From Ziziphus jujuba (lineage: Eukaryota; Streptophyta; Magnoliopsida; Rosales; Rhamnaceae), in NCBI RefSeq assembly GCF_031755915.1, contig NC_083388.1, forward strand, positions 21,602,001 through 21,666,000: a stretch of DNA of 64,000 nt, given 5' to 3'. The notes beneath the pieces were generated by a model. The model worked only from the letters and a program-made list of their open reading frames with translations. It ran no database searches and was not told where the DNA came from. This document shows, one piece after another, positions 58,782 through 64,000 of the stretch (within the stretch, counting starts at the first letter, position 1; every line of letters begins with the position of its first letter). The translations under genes and the position numbers were made by a program.

Positions 58782-60460
58782 ATTTGATGAACTATAAGGT
58801 GCTCAATACAGGAATCAAGCACTAAAAATCCCGGCACTAAAGTGGACAAAAATGTGAGAGAAAGAGGGGAATAGAGAATATTGTCATATAGAAAAATAAG
58901 ATATTAATCCGAAGACCTAAAAACTAAAATCCCTGAAACATAACGGGTTATAACAATTTAGTATATAATACATATGATATTGGTTTCTTGATATATATGC
59001 AGAATAGTTACTGATTAAGAATCTCAAAAGCAGTAGACTAAACTATAAATGTACCATCAATGCACTATGCGGCTGATAAGGCTAGCTCTTGATGGAAATT
59101 AAAATACTTATGAATAACTCAAAGTGTATTCTTGGACAAAACAAATTACAGTACCATATATGAAGGTTTTCATGAGATGGAATGATTTTGAAAATGTCAA
59201 AAAGCATGGGACCAACCATACCATTGCAGTACTATGAGCAGTGCTGTCTTCTTGATAAAATGACATTGTATATATCTATATAAAAGCTGCTTGTATGGGT
59301 TCCTTCGCTTTCCGACCATGGAATTGCGGCATCGAGCTTCATATAATTGGCAGTAAGTGCTAGCAGGGACTTTGGCAACAGTGTATGGCACTTAATTTTA
59401 TCCAAATAGCGATTCCATCGCATACTGTGCACCCTTTTTCCAGGACAAAGAGCAAGAGCCTCATGGGCTGTCCGTGTGATTGAAGCAGTTTAACTTTAAG
59501 TAATTTAATTTTTTTTGGGTAGTTTACAATGCTTTCCGAGACATATTGTCAATCTTCTGCATTGATATTCTTGTTAAATATGATTTGTCTTACAACCCCG
59601 ATGGAACGAACTTAGTCTATGCACACGGAACTATATATGGCTATGTACGCATTAGCCTGCTATGACAATGTGCATAAACATACTAATTAAATTAGTACTA
59701 AAACTGACCTTATGTTTGGTAGGAATGACATTTTTGTTGTTTGGGATGGAAGAAAAGAAGGCAGGAATTATATATCTCATATTTTGTTTTTATTCTGTAT
59801 CACCACAATTATCTTTATGCAACCACTGCAGAAAATGAAGTTTTCCTAAATGAAAGTTCTGACAAGTTTTTTCTTCACTTTTCTCTTGGCTACCAAAAGG
59901 GCTTGAGCTTCTTTACCATCTTGGATATTAGTCCCTGACTTAGTAATTCTCCAGTAGGTAATCAAGCTACAAGCAGATGTAATAAGTTATCATAGCAAAT
60001 GTGATTCAAATAAAGAGAGGACATTGATAAGTTTATGGTAAAAGATGGGCAATTTAGTAGTTTTTTCAAGTTATGTGTAAATGAAGGACTATGCGAGCAT
60101 AAGCTGATACATCATTGCATATGTAATTAAACAATTATTGAAATTTGAATCGAATTCACATTTTTTATGGGAAGTTTTACCCCTCACTTTTACTCCCTGC
60201 GTTTAATTGATCAGTTTTACACAAAATTGCCTTAAGTACTTTTAAAGCCATATATAAAAAATACCCCTCACGTTTTATTTTTTCGTTGCAATGTCATCCA
60301 TTTTGTATTTATTTCTTTTTGCAAATTCTCATTTGTAACTTCTTTGTTTTTCTTTTTACAAAGAAATGCAGCGCTATGGTGAGCTATGAATCATTGCCTA
60401 AATTTTCTAGATTTGATATCTACCAAATAGCAAGCAAATAACAAAAATATCACCCAAAAA
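57155..60460. other. Spacer downstream of the NF-YB gene
   Basis: The start is probably the NF-YB 3' untranslated region. A (CT)20 tract lies at 58741-58780. Around 59200-59480 the minus strand has a less AT-rich patch with overlapping 64-66 codon frames that I do not recognise. At about 60170-60300 the words ACCCCTCACTTTTACTCC and ACCCCTCACGTTTTATTT recall ends of Mutator-type MITEs, but no matching inverted end was identified. No gene is supported. Confidence 0.5.
58741..58780. repeat. (CT)20 microsatellite
   Basis: Forty uninterrupted bases of CT repeat in spacer. The purine strand reads (GA)20. Confidence 0.95.
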
Positions 60461-60463
60461 GAA

Positions 60464-62481
60464 TCAAGTAATTGGATTGATAAAAGCTTCAACGTATCCC
60501 CATCCATCGTCAATATCAGGTCCCACCCAATAACCAGCAATGATCATGTGGGTACAAGGATCTACATTCATATGACAGCATACAATTTCACAATGACTTC
60601 TTGAGGGTGTCGAAAGCTGCCAATAACTCTGGTTCAAGGATGATATGGCCCTATGTATGGTGCAGGAGATAGAAAGCTTTGTGGCTGCAAATGCAATTAA
60701 TAGTGTCAGCTTAAACAAGGCTGCTTGAGGTCCGGTTTGGGTGAATGACCCGATGTCCTACATAATGTACATCAGATATATAATAGTCGGAATATGAAAA
60801 TGAGATTTATAAGAACAGCACAACAATTACATATTTCAGTTATTCCTTTTTATGTGAATTTTCCTTTCCCTTCACATTAACTTGTATCCTGTTGGAAGAT
60901 ATCATCAACAACGACTTTATGTTCCAAAAACTAAGAAAAAATTACATTTATAACACTCTCTCAAGTTACTTTCTATGATAAAATTTTTCTTTCCCTTCAC
61001 ATTTAACTTATATTCTATTGAAACTCATAATCAACAAAAGTTTGAGCTTCCATGAACTTTGAAGAAATCTAATTTGTAAACCCATGCTGAAGTTTCAAGG
61101 GTTGAAGTTGGACTCCCAAAATATGGTTTCGAAGCTAAAGGTCTTAGCCTCTCAGGCAGTTCAAACACAATCTCAGCCAGATATTATTGGTGGAACGAGT
61201 GGTCTACTGATAAGCAGCCAATCACTAAAACAGTAAAGCTTTTGGTAAGCAAAAGAACATATTAATTTAGAAGAGCCTGTTCTCTTTCTGCCCTCTTAAC
61301 CCTAAAATATCTTAGGTTCATTTAAAGCTCTTTATTTTTACTTTTCTTCTTCTTCTATGGTTTAAATCAGCCAACTATACTAGTTACACACTCACATATA
61401 ACAATGTTTTGAACATTACAGACACCACAAAGTTCGAATAACAGAGTATTATACCTGACCAAACTAGAAGATTTACCATTCAGAATTAAGCAGATAGATA
61501 GTAACTGAGAAACAAAAGAGCAAAGAAGAAAACCTGTTCTGTGAATTGGTTGGTTTGAAAGGCCACCCAGAACCGATTTCATAGGATATGTCTCCTGGGA
61601 AACAAGTCCAAACACAAAATGAGCATAAAAGGTCATACACATAAAATGGTCCATTGCAATATATGCTAGGCAGGCAACATAAACTAGAAGAATATTTTAA
61701 AACAAAAATAACCTGAGCACACATTTTTTAACACTTCTCTAAATTAATATCTCAACAAGCTTCAGAGCAGCCTAAATGGGGAGCATATAAAACTAAGTAC
61801 ACTACATAAACCAATACGCCAGCCCCTATTAATCCACAAAGAACGACTACAATCATGTTATTAGCAGCAAATTTATGAGTCATTAGTCAGAGATAGAATA
61901 ACTAGATGATCAACAATAATCTATTTCAAGAAGTCTTCTGCATTACCTGGCAAACCCATAGAAACACAGAATTGATACATTTAAACTTGAATTTCCAAAA
62001 TAATTGTTCCGAACAGTACTATGAACAGCGTGTTTCCTATTTCAGAACATAATTTTAGAAGTAAAGAACTAGGGGGAAATTTTCATTGAACTGAAAACTA
62101 CATAAGGAACCCTCATCAGCACACCATCTTCTTCTTCCTTTCTATTTTCATTTCAACAAAGGAAAACACAATTGACAATTAAAAGACTATATATTTTACA
62201 AAAGAAGGAGAAGGCACATTTAGCTGAAAACAATTCAGAAGCTTTTCTTCTTCCCCTTTTGTTGTTAAGGGAAGAAAGACTGGATATTCAATTATTTAAT
62301 GGATATTCCGTCTGTTTTATGTGGATTAGGAAATTGGGTATTTGGGGAAATTTTTCTCGGCAACCAAACGAGGGGTTTAGGAAGAAAACTGAGGAACGAA
62401 AGCGTTGTTTCTTACCTTAAAGAAGGTATGTTGTGGAGCAGAGGGAGGAACATAAAAACCGAGTGAGAGTAGGCACGCCAT
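60464..62481 (-). pseudogene. Possible decayed gene for an unrecognised, plastid-like protein
   Basis: A possible first exon (62416-62481) reads MACLLSLGFYVPPSAPQHTF and ends at a good donor. A possible second (61534-61594) reads ETYPMKSVLGGLSNQPIHRT between good splice sites. A final block (60464-60757) opens after TATGTAG with DIGSFTQTGPQAALFKLTLL and closes with IAGYWVGPDIDDGWGYVEAF then INPIT and a stop. Within that block protein-like text moves between frames: APYIGPYHP in one, ILEPELLAAFDTLKKSL in another, then back. The phase from exon 2 to the last block does not match either. This looks like a gene broken by at least two small indels, or one whose middle exons I have missed. I do not recognise the family; a Ser/Pro-rich start would suit a plastid protein. 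Confidence 0.4.
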
Positions 62482-62629
62482 TGATGATTCTTGTTTCCCT
62501 CTTCCTTCCCCACACCACAGTGGGTTTTGAGGAGCTCGCTCGGTCTCAGATAAACATCCAGAACCAAACTTGCTAACTTGTTCAGACCAAACAAAAACCC
62601 CCAAAAAGGGTTTAAGTGGAAACCGCAAA

Positions 62630-63369
62630 AAGATTGTACTTGCTCGCCCGCCTGTCGTTTTTCTTAAAATTTCATTGGCCGGGAGATGAAAAACAAAAAA
62701 ATTTTGTTTTAAAATATAATATATATATATATATAATCTTTTTTTTTTTCACAATATAATTTTTAAAAAAAAAACAATAATTCGTCAAAAATGTGTATTA
62801 AAGAATTAAAAAAACAGACAAAATGAATAGTTTTATAAATTCAAATAATAAAGGATAAAAAAAAAAATTGAATTTTAAAATAGATTTGTAATAAAAAAAT
62901 ATATATTAAAAAGATATAAAATAGCATATTAATTCGACGTTCATATTATTTTCAGAAAATTAGGACACTATTTTTAGCTTGATATGGAAATTTATCTTAC
63001 GTTTTGAAAAATAATTCGTCTAAACAAAATTTTTTTGAAAATGAAACACATCAAAAATTGCTAGAAAATTGTGAAACCTTATCATTTTGTCATCTTATTT
63101 ATTTTATTTATATTTATATTTGTTTTAAATATGTATTGTTACCCTTGACACCAACGATGGGCATTACCGTTAGTCCATATGTATATGCATATTTATTTTG
63201 ACTTTTTAATTGTTTAAATTATGCATTTAACTCATTTCTCATGATTCCATCTACCCATCAATTTTTAGAAGCAAACAGTAAGTAGAAAATCCTATTCTTT
63301 TCTCTGGAAATGTTCAAAAATTGCCTCAAAATGATAAGTCCTTCAAGCCGCCTTCAAAATGTAAACACT
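62630..63369. other. AT-rich spacer
   Basis: Contains (TA)n at about 62720-62736, poly-T and poly-A runs and no supportable gene. The first part could be the promoter of the minus-strand locus at 60.5-62.5 kb. Confidence 0.6.
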
Positions 63370-63790
63370 AAAGGAGATATATTCAATTTAAAATTTGATA
63401 AATTTAAAATGAATTATAAATTTTAAAAAATTTAATGGATTTTTATGTAATTCTATAGATTCTATAAATATTTTATAAAAATCCAACGAAATTTTTGAAT
63501 TTAAAGCTGAATTTCACAATTTCACTGTTAAAATCCTTTCAAATTCATTAAAATCTATTATTTTTTAAAATCTTTTAAAATTAAAAACTTTTTGAATACT
63601 ATTAAATTTTAAAAAAATTCTACAAAATCTTTATTGCATATACCTAGATTTTAATTGACTTTTATAAAATCCATCAAAATCAATTAAATATTATTAGACT
63701 TGTATGGACTCCTTCAAAATCTAAACCGAATACCTTTAAATTTTTAAAAACTTTTAAAATCTTTCAAATTCTAAATTGAATACACCCTTT
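63370..63790. mobile_element. Fold-back MITE of the GTGTATTCAATT type
   Basis: The left end AAAGGAGATATATTCAATTT and the inverse of the right end, AAAGGGTGTATTCAATTTAG, match closely. The 421-bp interior is made of complementary AAAATTT-type words. The terminal phrase GGTGTATTCAATT is a common signature of short plant fold-back elements. No coding capacity and no clear target duplication. Confidence 0.7.
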
Positions 63791-64000
63791 GAGTTGTTAA
63801 ATCAAGAGCAATATAAGGACAGAAAACCAAAATAAAATTAAAAGAAAAAATTGAGAGGAAAGAAGTTATGAGAGAATACATATCAAATTTCTCATTTTTG
63901 TAACATATTCTACAGGATATTTCTTGAAAATATTTATCTTCTCTCACTTAAGGTACATTTGACCGAGACTGGAGAAAAGAGTCTCACAGCCGGAAATTAC
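63791..64000. other. Right edge, unassigned
   Basis: About 210 bases after the fold-back element without a recognisable gene or repeat. Confidence 0.5.

Noticed and set aside
59197..59432. Overlapping 64-66 codon minus-strand frames, one ending ...RRNPYKQ, considered as a RALF-type secreted peptide
   Set aside because: The four conserved cysteines, the YISY start and the RGC motif are missing and there is no signal peptide.
60170..60300. Mutator-type MITE suggested by ACCCCTCAC words
   Set aside because: I could not find a second inverted end or a target duplication.
62377..62628. Extended N-terminus from an upstream Met at 62628 for the locus at 60.5-62.5 kb
   Set aside because: The upstream part is not clearly protein-like and the internal Met at 62481 starts a better exon; not enough evidence to choose the longer form.

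Overview
This is a stretch of nuclear DNA from a flowering plant, almost certainly a eudicot. The evidence is intron-rich genes with GT..AG junctions, very AT-rich spacers full of poly-A/T and (TA)n tracts, and plant-only protein families (a kelch-type acyl-CoA-binding protein, a PsbP-domain lumenal protein, an INDETERMINATE DOMAIN zinc-finger factor, a plant SANT protein, a plant NF-YB). The species cannot be named from the sequence.

Layout. 1.3-8.9 kb (-): complete 18-exon ACBP4/5-like gene, 676 aa. 10.7-11.8 kb (-): three-exon thylakoid-lumen PsbP-domain gene. 14.5-17.6 kb (-): three-exon IDD transcription factor, 536 aa. 17.7-26.1 kb: gene-poor, microsatellite-rich DNA with a possible SINE. 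26.14-35.75 kb: a probable 9.6-kb Mutator-like (Pack-MULE type) transposon with 82-bp terminal inverted repeats about 98% identical and a near-perfect 10-bp target duplication. It carries a PPR-gene fragment, exon-like pieces of unrecognised genes, an array of about 11.3 copies of a 256-bp repeat with CACTA-style hairpins, and an intact gene for an IGR-motif mitochondrial protein (mS41-like, 108 aa). 36.3-36.9 kb: a hAT-type non-autonomous element with an 8-bp target duplication. 38.1-42.9 kb (-): SANT-domain chromatin protein, 974 aa. 43.2-46.5 and 47.4-50.7 kb: two diverged copies of one 3.3-kb segment. The second copy leads into an intact single-exon membrane-anchored methyltransferase gene (50.7-52.1 kb, +); the first keeps only that gene's upstream region and about 13 codons. 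56.7-57.2 kb (+): NF-YB4/5-like histone-fold subunit. 60.5-62.5 kb (-): a possible decayed plastid-protein-like gene.

The genes do not form one pathway. From memory of Arabidopsis locus order, ACBP4, PPD7 and a methyltransferase of this family lie together on chromosome 3 (At3g05390-05420), and NF-YB4/NF-YB5 lie beside SANT-protein genes (At1g09030-09050; At2g47810-47820). The window would then combine two conserved neighbourhoods interrupted by transposon insertion and segmental duplication. The most notable object is the putative Pack-MULE carrying a whole mitochondrial-ribosomal-type gene.
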